Of a stretch of 17,295 bases of DNA, positions 1 to 7,083 are shown in pieces. Origin of the DNA: DAIDAN01 sp049303335 (GTDB taxonomy: Archaea; Aenigmatarchaeota; Aenigmatarchaeia; Aenigmatarchaeales; DAIDAN01); the NCBI GenBank assembly GCA_049303335.1, contig JBAQNA010000051.1:1-17295 (forward strand). Reading direction: 5' to 3'. Position numbers and translations under genes: made by a program. The notes beneath the pieces are model-generated. The model was not told the DNA's origin, did no database searches, and saw only the letters and a program-made list of their open reading frames with translations. How positions within the stretch are numbered: position 1 is the first letter of the stretch; the number at the start of each line of letters is the position of its first letter.

Positions 1-1637
1 GGCTCAGGCGAGGCGTATTTGCGGACACGGACGTCGTCGATATAATACGTTCCTGAATAACTACTATACCTAATTTTTTTATTTGTTTCTGTTCCGCTTG
101 CTGTTGTACCAAGCTGACTGCCAACCAAATACATGGTATATCCACTTGTGGGTAAAATTACTATCTTATACGCTTCAATATTAGTAGTTTGTGGTGGGTC
201 ACCACGACTACCCAAAATACTACCTAAATACATCGCCCGTGTGTTCCACGTAGGATTTAAATTGAAATATGATGTTTCGTATGCAACATCACCATATCCT
301 ACAAATTCTTCTTGCCCTGTAGTTGATTGCTGCATTTTCCATTCCAATATAGCAGGTCTTGCGACTGTGACTGTACTAAGTACCTTGTCGGTTTCATGGC
401 TGACACTAGTACCAACCAATTTTAATCTGCCATTCTCTATTACAGGATTTCCAGTAATACTCCACTTACTCAAATCCCCGCTGAAATCATCAAAAAACGA
501 AAACATATTCGTGCCGTTGCTTGCAGATGCGGCGGAAGGGTTGCCGTAGTACATATACAAAGTCGTGTTCGCAACGCCCGATGCCGTCACATTCGGCACT
601 TTCACCCATGCCTGATTGTCGCTCTCGAGCCAGTAGGAAATGTTTTGCTCTGAATTGCTTGAAGTGTTGAGCCAAGTAAATCTCAAGTCTTGGTAGTCAA
701 GCCGTGCTTTTCCTGCCCGATATTGTTCGGCAATTTCTGCTGCAGAAAGCGAGCGGTTGTAGACGCGGACCTCGTCGATGGTGCCGTTGAAATACCTGTA
801 TGGAGATGTATAGGTTTCGCCGCCGATTGCAAGATCATAAGATGTAGCTGTAATTGAACCGCTTACACCAGCTGTCGCATCCATCGCTCCATTGATGTAT
901 AATATATCCTGTGCCGAAGAACTAACCAAAACCACATGATACCAATTACCTGATTGTAAAAGACTATTCGAATTCTGATAGGCTGCCGGAGTCCTGCCAT
1001 AATGATACCATGATATATTCCAACCTGAACCTGATGGGATATACTGAAGATAATATGACATGGATTTTGAGACAATTGTGCCTCTTCCATCCGATGGCGA
1101 ACCGGCAATTTTAATCCAAGCCTCCAGTGTATAATTATCTGTAAGTCCTATGCTCGCCCCGTTTCCGGCATCAACATAACCATTCACTCCATTAAAACTG
1201 CACCCTGTGCCGAACTTGCCCACCACAGAGCAGTTCACCCCTCCGTTCTGAACGCCGTTGTTGCCATATCCCGAAGAATCCGAAGTGTCGTTGTTCGTGA
1301 AGTGCCAGCTTCCGACCAGGCCGGTGTTGTTGTAGAGCGCGGTTGTTAGATTAATCGGGATTTGGTAGTCGTTCAACAAAGAGGTCGAGCCGTTTATCGC
1401 TATCTGCTTGCGGTAGTCGTGGTTCGGGTAGAACCACGGAGAATTGTTCAGGGACAAATTGCCTGTTGAGAAGTTCAAGCCTGAAAGCGCTGCGATGCCG
1501 GACTGGTCTGTAAAATTGTCTCGCCAGTATGTGCTGGTTTGGGAGGGGGCGGAAAGGGAAAATTGGATAAAATAGAAGGCTCCTATTATTAGCGAAATAA
1601 GTGCCAAACTGATGCCGATTCTTGCTGTTGCTTTCAT
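1..1637 (-). CDS. DUF2341/LamG surface protein, partial (C-terminus off the left edge)
   Basis: An open frame of 545 codons runs from the ATG at 1637 to the window edge without a stop, so the protein is incomplete at its C-terminus. Residues 1-30 form a single N-terminal hydrophobic segment (signal peptide or anchor), so the protein is exported. A DUF2341-like beginning (YRKQIAINGS...LLNDYQIPINL, about 75-100) is interrupted by a complete LamG/concanavalin-like domain (about 106-306, ending in the typical NGTIDEVRVYNRSLSAAEI). The rest of DUF2341 then resumes (DLRF, WVKVP, YMYYGNPSA; about 316-372). A second beta-rich domain starts at FFDDFSGDLSKW and ends in DDVRVRKYASPEP, a usual DUF2341-protein ending. 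LamG domains bind carbohydrates or proteins, so a cell-surface adhesion role is inferred. The start lies 10 nt after the stop of the upstream MNT gene, with GTGGT as a possible ribosome site, so it may be co-transcribed with that toxin-antitoxin pair. Confidence 0.85.
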   Translation of the reverse strand, partial: MKATARIGISLALISLIIGAFYFIQFSLSAPSQTSTYWRDNFTDQSGIAALSGLNFSTGNLSLNNSPWFYPNHDYRKQIAINGSTSLLNDYQIPINLTTALYNNTGLVGSWHFTNNDTSDSSGYGNNGVQNGGVNCSVVGKFGTGCSFNGVNGYVDAGNGASIGLTDNYTLEAWIKIAGSPSDGRGTIVSKSMSYYLQYIPSGSGWNISWYHYGRTPAAYQNSNSLLQSGNWYHVVLVSSSAQDILYINGAMDATAGVSGSITATSYDLAIGGETYTSPYRYFNGTIDEVRVYNRSLSAAEIAEQYRAGKARLDYQDLRFTWLNTSSNSEQNISYWLESDNQAWVKVPNVTASGVANTTLYMYYGNPSAASASNGTNMFSFFDDFSGDLSKWSITGNPVIENGRLKLVGTSVSHETDKVLSTVTVARPAILEWKMQQSTTGQEEFVGYGDVAYETSYFNLNPTWNTRAMYLGSILGSRGDPPQTTNIEAYKIVILPTSGYTMYLVGSQLGTTASGTETNKKIRYSSYSGTYYIDDVRVRKYASPE

Positions 1638-1647
1638 GCTTACCACA

Positions 1648-2238
1648 TCAAATCAGAGTTATTCCGTCCCTTTTTACCTGCTCCGCAATTCCGCCTTCGG
1701 ATTTCCTGAATTCCTTCTCCGTGAAAAAATGCGGCTGCATTTCCCTGCCAAACCTTTTCTCAATCCCCTCGCCTATTTTTTCCAGCGCTATTCTGTCTTT
1801 TGCGGAAATATCTTTTTCGGTTATTATCGCAATATCTATGTCGGAATCTTCCCTGTAGGAATTTTTTACCATTGAGCCAAAAACATAAACCGCGGCAATA
1901 TCCATTGAATCATATATTTGGCGGACATATTCCCTCAATATCGTGACTATTTTCAGATTCATATTGTTCAAATCCCTTCGCTCATTCTGTATTATCTCGG
2001 AAACAAGGCGCGAATATTTGTTGCTCATGTTCATTCTGTAAAAGGTCTTTTTTCCAGCTTTCCCGGAAGCAACCATATCGCTTTTCAGCAAAATCTTTAT
2101 GGATTCGAATATGGAATTTCCGCCAAGCTTTGTTGTTTTCTTAATCTCCTCTTTCGTGATTCCCTGCCCCGGCGCTTCCGCAAGCACGCTCAAAACGCGC
2201 CAGACGGCTTTTGAGCCGAGAACAATATCAACCAGCAT
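1648..2238 (-). CDS. Winged-helix plus MNT-type nucleotidyltransferase (MntA-like antitoxin)
   Basis: 196 aa. The N-terminal part (about 8-70) reads as a winged helix-turn-helix (ITKEEIKKTTKLGGNSIFESIKILL). The C-terminal part is a minimal nucleotidyltransferase with the signature G121-S122 followed by D133 and D135 (VFGSMVKNSYREDSDIDIAI). A third acidic residue is not obvious; the equivalent stretch reads REMQPHFF, so activity cannot be assumed. In HepT/MntA systems the MNT protein adenylylates a tyrosine of the HEPN ribonuclease and neutralises it; that role is inferred here from the pairing. The start overlaps the end of the HEPN gene at 2228-2713 by 11 nt, the usual coupling of such pairs. 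The winged helix may allow autoregulation. Length and layout match the second MNT gene at 3532-4122. Confidence 0.85.
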   Translation of the reverse strand: MLVDIVLGSKAVWRVLSVLAEAPGQGITKEEIKKTTKLGGNSIFESIKILLKSDMVASGKAGKKTFYRMNMSNKYSRLVSEIIQNERRDLNNMNLKIVTILREYVRQIYDSMDIAAVYVFGSMVKNSYREDSDIDIAIITEKDISAKDRIALEKIGEGIEKRFGREMQPHFFTEKEFRKSEGGIAEQVKRDGITLI

Positions 2239-2713
2239 TTATAAGCCCCTCCATGAGTTTTATGAAAGGCTCCGCTATATTTGCGATAAACCAGAGCGCT
2301 TTCTGCGAATAATCCATATTTTTTGATGAAGACTGTTCATAATAATATTGCGCTTTTCCCCTTTCTTTTTTCCCCGTTATGAGAAGATAAGGAACAGAAT
2401 CGGGCGCTATATCTTTTATTTCGCTTTCCGCATATTCAAGAAGCTTGATAATTTTTTCTTTTTCTTCTTCCTGCCCCAGAACTTTCTTTAATTCATCGAT
2501 TGTTTGCCTGTGCACTTCCAGCCCGGAAATCTTGATGTTATGTATCTTTCCAAGATACAGCTTCGCTATGTCGTGCATGGCATAATAGCTGCAAATTATA
2601 GCCCATCTCGGATGCTCGCGGATTATTTTCTCGGCTAATGCAAAATCGTCTTTGTATGCGAACTCATGAAATGCTATCCATATTTTTCTTTCAACATCCG
2701 TTAGTTTTGGCAT
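2228..2713 (-). CDS. HEPN-domain protein (HepT-like toxin candidate)
   Basis: 161 aa, predicted all-helical. The segment CSYYAMHDIAKLYLGK (about 41-56) followed by VHRQTIDELKKVL (about 67-79) is the characteristic HEPN helix pair. The canonical RX4-6H ribonuclease motif near the C-terminal helix is not intact: the matching place reads ERGKAQYYYE (117-126), with Arg and Tyr but no His. It may be a divergent or catalytically weak HEPN, and the tyrosines are possible AMPylation sites. It is the first gene of a two-gene operon with the downstream MNT gene (11-nt overlap). A TATA box sits at 2742-2754 and a GTGAT ribosome site lies 3 nt before the ATG. The family call rests on pattern and gene partner; the exact HEPN subfamily is uncertain. 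Confidence 0.75.
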   Translation of the reverse strand: MPKLTDVERKIWIAFHEFAYKDDFALAEKIIREHPRWAIICSYYAMHDIAKLYLGKIHNIKISGLEVHRQTIDELKKVLGQEEEKEKIIKLLEYAESEIKDIAPDSVPYLLITGKKERGKAQYYYEQSSSKNMDYSQKALWFIANIAEPFIKLMEGLINAG

Positions 2714-2741
2714 ATTATCACTTTTATGATATTATTTCAGT

Positions 2742-2754
2742 CTATTTATATATT
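2742..2754 (-). promoter_or_regulatory. TATA box of the HEPN-first toxin-antitoxin operon
   Basis: On the minus strand the sequence reads AATATATAAATAG, centred about 35 nt before the ATG at 2713. This predicts transcription starting near 2722, just ahead of the GTGAT ribosome-binding motif at 2717-2721. The placement supports an independent promoter for this toxin-antitoxin pair. Confidence 0.55.
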
Positions 2755-2787
2755 CTATCACTTCTTTGATTAAATTGCATCACTTTT

Positions 2788-2874
2788 TTACATCCTCCAT
2801 ATTATCATGCCGGTGTTGTTGTGAATTGTGGCTGTGCCGTTCAGCATCAGGTCACCGTTTATGCTTGCCGTGTT
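2788..2874 (-). pseudogene. 3' remnant of a second surface-type gene
   Basis: Directly behind the stop codon of the pilin-like remnant (2875-2877), and in the same frame, 28 further codons are open and end at a TAA (2788-2790). They read NTASINGDLMLNGTATIHNN and then end TGMIIWRM. The N/T/G-rich, beta-like composition resembles the end of an exported protein. There is no start codon or ribosome site at the beginning, so this is most likely the tail of a gene whose front has been lost. It could also be the far end of a longer original gene broken by the stop. I do not recognise the family. Confidence 0.4.
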
Positions 2875-2953
2875 TTACCTGTAAACGATGTTCTTCACTT
2901 CCTCCAGGACGAAGTCGGCATTTGAGCGGAGCGTGTACCGGATTTCGTAGTTC
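2875..2953 (-). pseudogene. 3' remnant of a paralogue of the pilin-like gene at 4182-4919
   Basis: The last 25 codons plus stop (NYEIRYTLRSNADFVLEEV, then KNIVYR and TAA) match the C-terminus of the intact pilin-like protein (NYEIWYILRSNADFVLEDI, then KNIVYR and TAA). By my alignment 21 of 25 residues and 62 of 79 bases agree. Many differences are synonymous, including an AGC/TCA serine swap, so the source was a diverged functional paralogue and not a fresh duplicate. Similarity stops at 2953, four bases from the stop codon of the HEPN gene at 2958. The rest of the paralogue is missing, apparently displaced by the second HEPN-MNT pair. Confidence 0.8.
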
Positions 2954-2957
2954 TGTC

Positions 2958-3542
2958 TTACATTTCCAGTATTTTTCTTATCTCTTCGTTAAACCTTTTC
3001 GCCCGCTCAAGCGATGTTCCCGCCTTTTCTTTCATCGCCACTTCCCCTATTTCATAAGTGAATTTTGCCCTTTTCCTCTTTTCATGAAAATAGTCTTCTA
3101 TCAGCCCTCTTGCCTTTTGTTTTCCAAGCGTTTCCATCGACTCTTCTTCGGCTTCCGCAAATTCTTCTATAAGCTTCTTCTCAAGCTTTCCTGTAAGATA
3201 AAAATAATAAACAAGAGCGTCAAAAGTTACAGAGTGGATTGATAATTCTGTCTTGATTTTCACCCCTTCTTTCTCAAGCAATGCGCGTGCCATATAAAAC
3301 ATGGAATAATAGCTTGCATTTATTGCCCAAAGGAAACCGTTGAAATCGGAAAAACCCAGATTCTCCTTCAGTTTTTCATTGGTTGATGCCTCGAAAAGAA
3401 GCTTTGCGGACTCGAAAGAGTTTTTTGCGTTGCTTAGGAAGAATTGGACAAACCTGCCTTTTTCCTCCTTGATAATCTCCCCTGCCTTGATGCGCATGGC
3501 ATTTCTTTTCCCCGCTTCCGACAGCTTTTTTTCATCTAGCAT
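2958..3542 (-). CDS. HEPN-domain protein of the second toxin-antitoxin pair
   Basis: 194 aa, helical and rich in Lys and Glu. The HEPN helix NASYYSMFYMARALLEKEG (75-93) is clear and is followed by IHSVTFDALVYYF (102-114). The C-terminal motif region reads YFHEKRKRAKFTYE (151-164), which keeps arginines and a tyrosine in the RX4HXY-type arrangement but has Thr where His is expected. Role by family: a HEPN ribonuclease toxin held inactive by the MNT partner; whether this copy cleaves RNA cannot be told. Its ATG lies 8 nt inside the end of the upstream MNT gene (11-nt overlap), so it is translationally coupled. Gene order here is MNT then HEPN, the reverse of the neighbouring pair. The stop codon adjoins the pilin-like gene remnant. 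Confidence 0.85.
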   Translation of the reverse strand: MLDEKKLSEAGKRNAMRIKAGEIIKEEKGRFVQFFLSNAKNSFESAKLLFEASTNEKLKENLGFSDFNGFLWAINASYYSMFYMARALLEKEGVKIKTELSIHSVTFDALVYYFYLTGKLEKKLIEEFAEAEEESMETLGKQKARGLIEDYFHEKRKRAKFTYEIGEVAMKEKAGTSLERAKRFNEEIRKILEM

Positions 3543-4122
3543 TTTTAATCAGCCCGTAATAGTTTTCCGCCCCGAAAATCAGGATATGCTTGTTGATGGT
3601 TTCATTCATCACATTTATTTCTTCCCTTTTCGACAGCATTTCACAGGCGCTTTTTTCATCTATGAAAATGCAGTTGAATTTTACCGTAAAATTGGATGAT
3701 ATGCGCTCCAGAATTTTTTCCGATTCTCCGCTGTTGGATATGAACAAGACATCAACATCCGAATCTTTTCTTTCTTTTCCTTCCGCATAAGAGCCGAAAA
3801 TCAGAAAAATAAAAAAATTCTGCCTCATTTCGTTCATCGCATCCTTTACGAATAATGAGATTACCCTATGTTTCTCGAGGAAATCCTTTGTTCTGAGGAA
3901 TTCTATGTAAGAAAGCAAAGGATGGTTATTTTTATAATTCAGATATAAAAGTTCATGCTCGTCTTTTAGGATTATTTTATTTTGCAGAAGGTTTGAAACG
4001 GATCTGTGTACCAGCGGATATGTTTTTTTGATTGTTTCTGAGACTCTTCTGATGCTGAATCTTCCGGTTATTTGAGAGACAAAAACTTTCATAATTTCTA
4101 TCTGTGTTTTTGAAATATTCAT
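3532..4122 (-). CDS. Winged-helix plus MNT-type nucleotidyltransferase of the second pair
   Basis: 196 aa from the chosen ATG at 4122. A longer frame opens at 4164, but that ATG lies next to the TATA box (4168-4180), upstream of the predicted transcription start. The ATG at 4122 has GTGAT five nt ahead and gives the same length as the other MNT gene. Residues 1-65 look like a winged helix (IMKVFVSQITGRFSIRRVSE). The nucleotidyltransferase motif is G110-S111 with D122 and D124 (IFGSYAEGKERKDSDVDVLF), and a later acidic site may be FNCIFIDE. Expected role by family: AMPylating antitoxin for the HEPN protein encoded immediately downstream, and possible autorepressor through the winged helix. It is the first gene of its operon. 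Confidence 0.85.
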   Translation of the reverse strand: MNISKTQIEIMKVFVSQITGRFSIRRVSETIKKTYPLVHRSVSNLLQNKIILKDEHELLYLNYKNNHPLLSYIEFLRTKDFLEKHRVISLFVKDAMNEMRQNFFIFLIFGSYAEGKERKDSDVDVLFISNSGESEKILERISSNFTVKFNCIFIDEKSACEMLSKREEINVMNETINKHILIFGAENYYGLIKNAR

Positions 4123-4167
4123 AATTATCACAATATAACTTTTAAGGTATAATAGTATATCCAAATA

Positions 4168-4180
4168 GTTATATAAATAT
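4168..4180 (-). promoter_or_regulatory. TATA box of the MNT-first toxin-antitoxin operon
   Basis: The minus strand reads ATATTTATATAAC starting just after the stop codon of the pilin-like gene. A transcription start near 4148 would give a short leader ending in GTGATAATT before the ATG at 4122. This element decides the start codon of the MNT gene. Confidence 0.55.
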
Positions 4181-4181
4181 T

Positions 4182-4919
4182 TTACCTGTAAACTATATTT
4201 TTTATATCCTCCAGGACGAAATCCGCGTTGCTCCGCAGGATGTACCAGATTTCGTAGTTCGCTCCCGAGTTGCTTTGAACGTAGGCTTTTATCGACGCCT
4301 CCCTCAAAAGGTCGCCCGTCTGCACAAGCTGCGTGTATCCCGTGCCGTTCACGCTCAGCAGGCTGTTGTCCACGATGGTGCTTGAATCGGAAGGCGTTAT
4401 GTTCAGGAAGTTATCTTTCAGCTGAATCAGCTTCACGAGCTGCGAGTTGTTCACGGCGGCGTAGCTTGAGGAGTTGCCAATTTTTTGCACTGCAAAAAGA
4501 ATCCTGGAATTTTCAAGCACAAGCTCGCTTGTCCCGTCCGAGTTGGCGTCGTATTCGGAAGCTTTCACATCGGTTCCCGCCGTTATCAAAAGGTTTCCTT
4601 CCATCTTGCGCGTGCCCGGGTCGATTATTCCTGATATCGAATTGAGCTTGAATTTCACGGAGTCAGTGCTTTTCTCCACAAAATAGTCGCCGCCCGTGCT
4701 GCTTATAGAAAACACGCGCTGCGCGCCGTTGCCCTCGAACAGAACCTGCCGCGCCGTCGAATCGATGGACTGCATTATGTTTTTCGCCTCGCTTATCAGC
4801 GCCGCCTCCTTCGCCCTGTCAATCGCGGGAAGGCCGATGAAAAGCACGGTTGATATTCCCACTATGATTATGGCCGTGACAAGCACGAACGAAATAAGCG
4901 TTGATAAAGCCTTTGTCAT
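4182..4919 (-). CDS. Pilin-like membrane-anchored exported protein
   Basis: 245 aa. Only the N-terminus is hydrophobic (about 4-30, ALSTLISFVLVTAIIIVGIS), preceded by a single Lys. This suits an archaeal type IV pilin-like or class III signal anchor, with a large beta-rich, Asn/Ser-rich extracellular part and NGT/NSS glycosylation-type sites. I do not see an unmistakable pre-pilin peptidase site, so the pilin label is tentative. It follows gatE on the same strand with a 20-nt gap and has a strong ribosome site (AGGTGGA, about 6 nt before the ATG). It could be transcribed with gatE despite the unrelated function. The C-terminal 25 residues recur in a truncated paralogue at 2875-2953. Confidence 0.6.
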   Translation of the reverse strand: MTKALSTLISFVLVTAIIIVGISTVLFIGLPAIDRAKEAALISEAKNIMQSIDSTARQVLFEGNGAQRVFSISSTGGDYFVEKSTDSVKFKLNSISGIIDPGTRKMEGNLLITAGTDVKASEYDANSDGTSELVLENSRILFAVQKIGNSSSYAAVNNSQLVKLIQLKDNFLNITPSDSSTIVDNSLLSVNGTGYTQLVQTGDLLREASIKAYVQSNSGANYEIWYILRSNADFVLEDIKNIVYR

Positions 4920-4939
4920 AAATCCACCTTTCAGTGTTC

Positions 4940-6790
4940 TTAACGTTCAGCCGCCCTCTTGGAATATTTGTCCATTTCTTCCTTTAAAACCCTCATCACT
5001 TTTTCCCCTTCCGCCCTGCCTCTTACCTCTTTCATTATCTCTCCCATCAGCGCCGATATTTTCTTATCCCTGGCAAGATGCGGATTTTTCGAGAAAATAT
5101 TTCTTACAATATTCCTAAGCTCCCCGTCGGCAATCCTTCCCGATTCTCCTGCCGTTTCTTCCATCGGAATTCCCTTTGAGGCGGCTTCCAGCATATCGGG
5201 AATCGAATCCTTTGTTATGGTTTTGTTTTTTTCCATGTGGAATATTTTTTCAACGTCCGTCTCGGAAATATCTTCCACGGGAATGCCTTTTCTTTTCAGA
5301 TCCTTCATTACGGACAAAAGAATATTCGCAACAATTGTCGGGTCATATTTTTTGGATTCTGCCGTCAGTTTCTCGAACAGCCCGAGATATTCGCTGCGGA
5401 GCATCTGTGCGGCCATCTGCTTCGGCAGGATTTTTTCAAGCTCGCGCAGCTTCTCGTCCGCGGATTTCGGCGGCCTTATTTTTCCGAGAAATTCCTTTGT
5501 TATTTTTATCGGCGGCACGTCCGTCTCGGGATACATCCTTCCAGCGCCGGGCAGCGGCCTGAGATACGAGGTTGTCCCGTCCGGATTTGCGGCGCGCGTT
5601 TCCTCGGGCACGCCTTTCATCGCCCGCATCGCCCTCTGCATAACCGCCATTGACGCCCTTTCCGCGCCTTTTCCCGCGACAATGAATATCAGGTCATCAG
5701 CGCCCGCGGAAAGTTCTTTCCTTAACGCCGCGAAGTCTGGCGCAAGAAAGGGAAACTTTTCCGTCTCGTCTGAGTGGATTATGCCGAGCCCGAACGCGCC
5801 CGCATATGACGAGAGTTCCTTCCCGAAAGTCCTTCCTCCGCAATCCTTTTTCATCAGTCCCGCGAAGCCTTTCAGCGCCCCCGCGTAAACAACCCCGCCC
5901 TCTTTCAGCGTCTTCTGAATGAAATTTGCGCCCGTGTTTTTCATCAGTCCGGTGGCGTTTTCCAATTTTCCCGCTGCGGATTTTTTGGCGAGCAGCTCGC
6001 TTTTTATTTCCAAAAGCGATTGTTGCCGTTTTATCTCGTTTTCTATTATTGTCGTTATGCTGTCAATATCCTGCACGCCTTTTATCTCGACCCTTGCGCC
6101 GCCTTTTATCGAGACGTTCAAATCCTGGCGAATGGCACCGATGCCGCGCTGTCTTTTTTCAAACAAGAGCATTCCTATTTTTTCCGCCACCTGCCTTGCG
6201 TGTTCGGGATTTTTTATGTCGGGCTCCGTTCCTATCTCTATCAAGGGCACGCCGAGCCTGTCAAGCCTGTACTCGATTCCGTTGCCTGCGATGGGCGTTG
6301 CGGAATCCTCCTCAAGCGAGAGGCTTGATATTCTTACTTTTCCGGATTCCGTTTCCATTTTCCCGTTCAGCCCGACGAGCGCGGTGCGCTGGAAACCGGA
6401 AACGGCGGAGCCGTCCGCTACAGCTTTTCTCATCACGATAATCTCGTCAGGCACCGCGCAGCCGAACGATTTCGCAACGGAGAGCGATATTTCCAGCGCT
6501 TCACGGTTTATTTCGTGCGGCGGCTCGTCGTCCGTCTCAACAAGGCAGGCGGTTTCCCTGTTTATCGCATAAGAAAAAGACCTTCCCCGCAAAAACTCGT
6601 GAAGCGCCGCGGGGTCCATTTTTCCGAGCTCTCCCGCGGAGGGCCTTATCTTTCTCTCTATTTTTATCGGCAATTCCGCGCTCCGCCTGTTCGGGCAACT
6701 GCAAAAAAGCTTCCTCTCCGTGTTGAGCTGGACGTGTATTTCAAGGCCGCACTTGAAGCCTATATTTTCGTAGAAATCCTGAGAATTCAT
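4940..6790 (-). CDS. gatE: Glutamyl-tRNA(Gln) amidotransferase subunit E
   Basis: 616 aa, close to the usual GatE length of about 620-630. In archaea GatE pairs with GatD to convert Glu-tRNA(Gln) to Gln-tRNA(Gln). GatE binds the tRNA and phosphorylates the glutamate, while GatD, not in this window, frees the ammonia. Visible parts are the GatB/E signature CGLEIHVQL (14-22), the kinase cradle with VETDDEPPHEINREALE and RLGVPLIEIGTEPDI, and an inserted GAD domain in the middle that distinguishes GatE from GatB (about 290-400). RPLPGAGRMYPETDVPPI follows, with a helical YqeY-like tail near the end (NPHLARDKKISALMGEIM). The start is supported by the family's N-terminus and a weak TATA-like element just upstream. 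It lies 55 nt downstream of the initiator tRNA on the same strand. Confidence 0.96.
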   Translation of the reverse strand: MNSQDFYENIGFKCGLEIHVQLNTERKLFCSCPNRRSAELPIKIERKIRPSAGELGKMDPAALHEFLRGRSFSYAINRETACLVETDDEPPHEINREALEISLSVAKSFGCAVPDEIIVMRKAVADGSAVSGFQRTALVGLNGKMETESGKVRISSLSLEEDSATPIAGNGIEYRLDRLGVPLIEIGTEPDIKNPEHARQVAEKIGMLLFEKRQRGIGAIRQDLNVSIKGGARVEIKGVQDIDSITTIIENEIKRQQSLLEIKSELLAKKSAAGKLENATGLMKNTGANFIQKTLKEGGVVYAGALKGFAGLMKKDCGGRTFGKELSSYAGAFGLGIIHSDETEKFPFLAPDFAALRKELSAGADDLIFIVAGKGAERASMAVMQRAMRAMKGVPEETRAANPDGTTSYLRPLPGAGRMYPETDVPPIKITKEFLGKIRPPKSADEKLRELEKILPKQMAAQMLRSEYLGLFEKLTAESKKYDPTIVANILLSVMKDLKRKGIPVEDISETDVEKIFHMEKNKTITKDSIPDMLEAASKGIPMEETAGESGRIADGELRNIVRNIFSKNPHLARDKKISALMGEIMKEVRGRAEGEKVMRVLKEEMDKYSKRAAER

Positions 6791-6811
6791 AAAGAATAAT
6801 GTGAAAGGGCA

Positions 6812-6824
6812 CTAATAAAATTAA
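6812..6824 (-). promoter_or_regulatory. Possible TATA element of gatE
   Basis: The minus strand reads TTAATTTTATTAG about 28 nt before the gatE ATG at 6790, which would give a nearly leaderless transcript. The element is a weak match and lies in an A/T-rich gap, so it is only a candidate. The T-run immediately after the tRNA CCA end (6842-6845) could end tRNA transcription just upstream. Confidence 0.35.
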
Positions 6825-6845
6825 CAGTCTGGTAGATTTAGAAAA

Positions 6846-6952
6846 TGGTAGCGGGACTTGGATTTGAACCAAGGACCTTCGGGTTATGAGTTCGGTTGGA
6901 TTAAAGAATTAAACCAATGCCCGACGGGCACTCCAGGCTGCCCCATCCCGCT
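6846..6952 (-). tRNA. Initiator tRNA-Met (CAU), intron-containing, CCA encoded
   Basis: After removal of 29 nt the transcript folds as a tRNA. The acceptor is AGCGGGA with TCCCGCT (6946-6952 and 6850-6856). The D-arm is GGGC with GCCC, the anticodon stem TCGGG with CCCGA enclosing CTCATAA (anticodon CAT), and the T-arm CTTGG-TTCAAAT-CCAAG. The A1-U72 end pair and the three G-C pairs closing the anticodon stem are marks of an archaeal initiator, not elongator, tRNA. The discriminator is A (6849) and CCA is in the DNA (6846-6848), followed at once by a short T-run. A TATA box lies about 45 nt upstream. The tRNA borders the defence block on its right; such genes are frequent integration sites, though I saw no duplicated tRNA end. 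Confidence 0.95.
6890..6918 (-). other. 29-nt tRNA intron at position 32/33 (bulge-helix-bulge)
   Basis: The intron separates C32 from U33, before the anticodon, whereas the common archaeal site is 37/38. The precursor forms a bulge-helix-bulge. Exon UCGG pairs with intron CCGA as the 4-bp central helix. The 5' bulge is GCA (cut GC^A), the intron stem is UUGG with CCAA, and the 3' bulge is ACU (cut AC^U). Both predicted cuts give a perfect anticodon loop CUCAUAA. The outer exon helix is weak, so this is the relaxed form usual for non-canonical sites. Splicing would be by the archaeal tRNA endonuclease and RtcB ligase. Confidence 0.85.
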
Positions 6953-6992
6953 ATGAGTTTCTTAAAGCTGCAAACAATAATAAGCCCGGAAA

Positions 6993-7003
6993 CTTATATA
7001 AAG
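6993..7003 (-). promoter_or_regulatory. TATA box of the initiator tRNA gene
   Basis: The minus strand reads CTTTATATAAG about 45 nt before the tRNA 5' end. This predicts transcription starting some 15-20 nt ahead of the mature end, leaving a 5' leader for RNase P. Confidence 0.6.
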
Positions 7004-7053
7004 ATAGTGCAAAACGCGAAGGGTAAATTTTATGGCAACAATAATTTAAAAGA

Positions 7054-7063
7054 TTAATATAAA
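7054..7063 (+). promoter_or_regulatory. TATA box of the restriction-modification gene
   Basis: TTAATATAAA is centred 25-26 nt before the ATG at 7084, and no Shine-Dalgarno-like bases precede that ATG. The spacing places transcription start at the start codon, so the mRNA is probably leaderless. This promoter and the divergent tRNA TATA box share the 130-bp gap. Confidence 0.5.
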
Positions 7064-7083
7064 CAGAAAGCAATATCTTTCTC

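Noticed and set aside
133..549. Plus-strand open frame of 138 codons at the left edge
   Set aside because: It lies opposite the uninterrupted LamG/DUF2341 coding frame, which has clear family motifs and runs through the whole segment.
3532..4164. MNT gene starting at 4164
   Set aside because: That ATG is upstream of the transcription start predicted from the TATA box at 4168-4180; the ATG at 4122 has a ribosome site and matches the family length.
4959..5888. Long plus-strand open frame (309 codons) and others at 5919-6572 opposite gatE
   Set aside because: They are antisense to a clearly conserved gatE, have Ser/Phe-rich low-complexity translations and no recognisable motifs; they are shadows of biased codon use.
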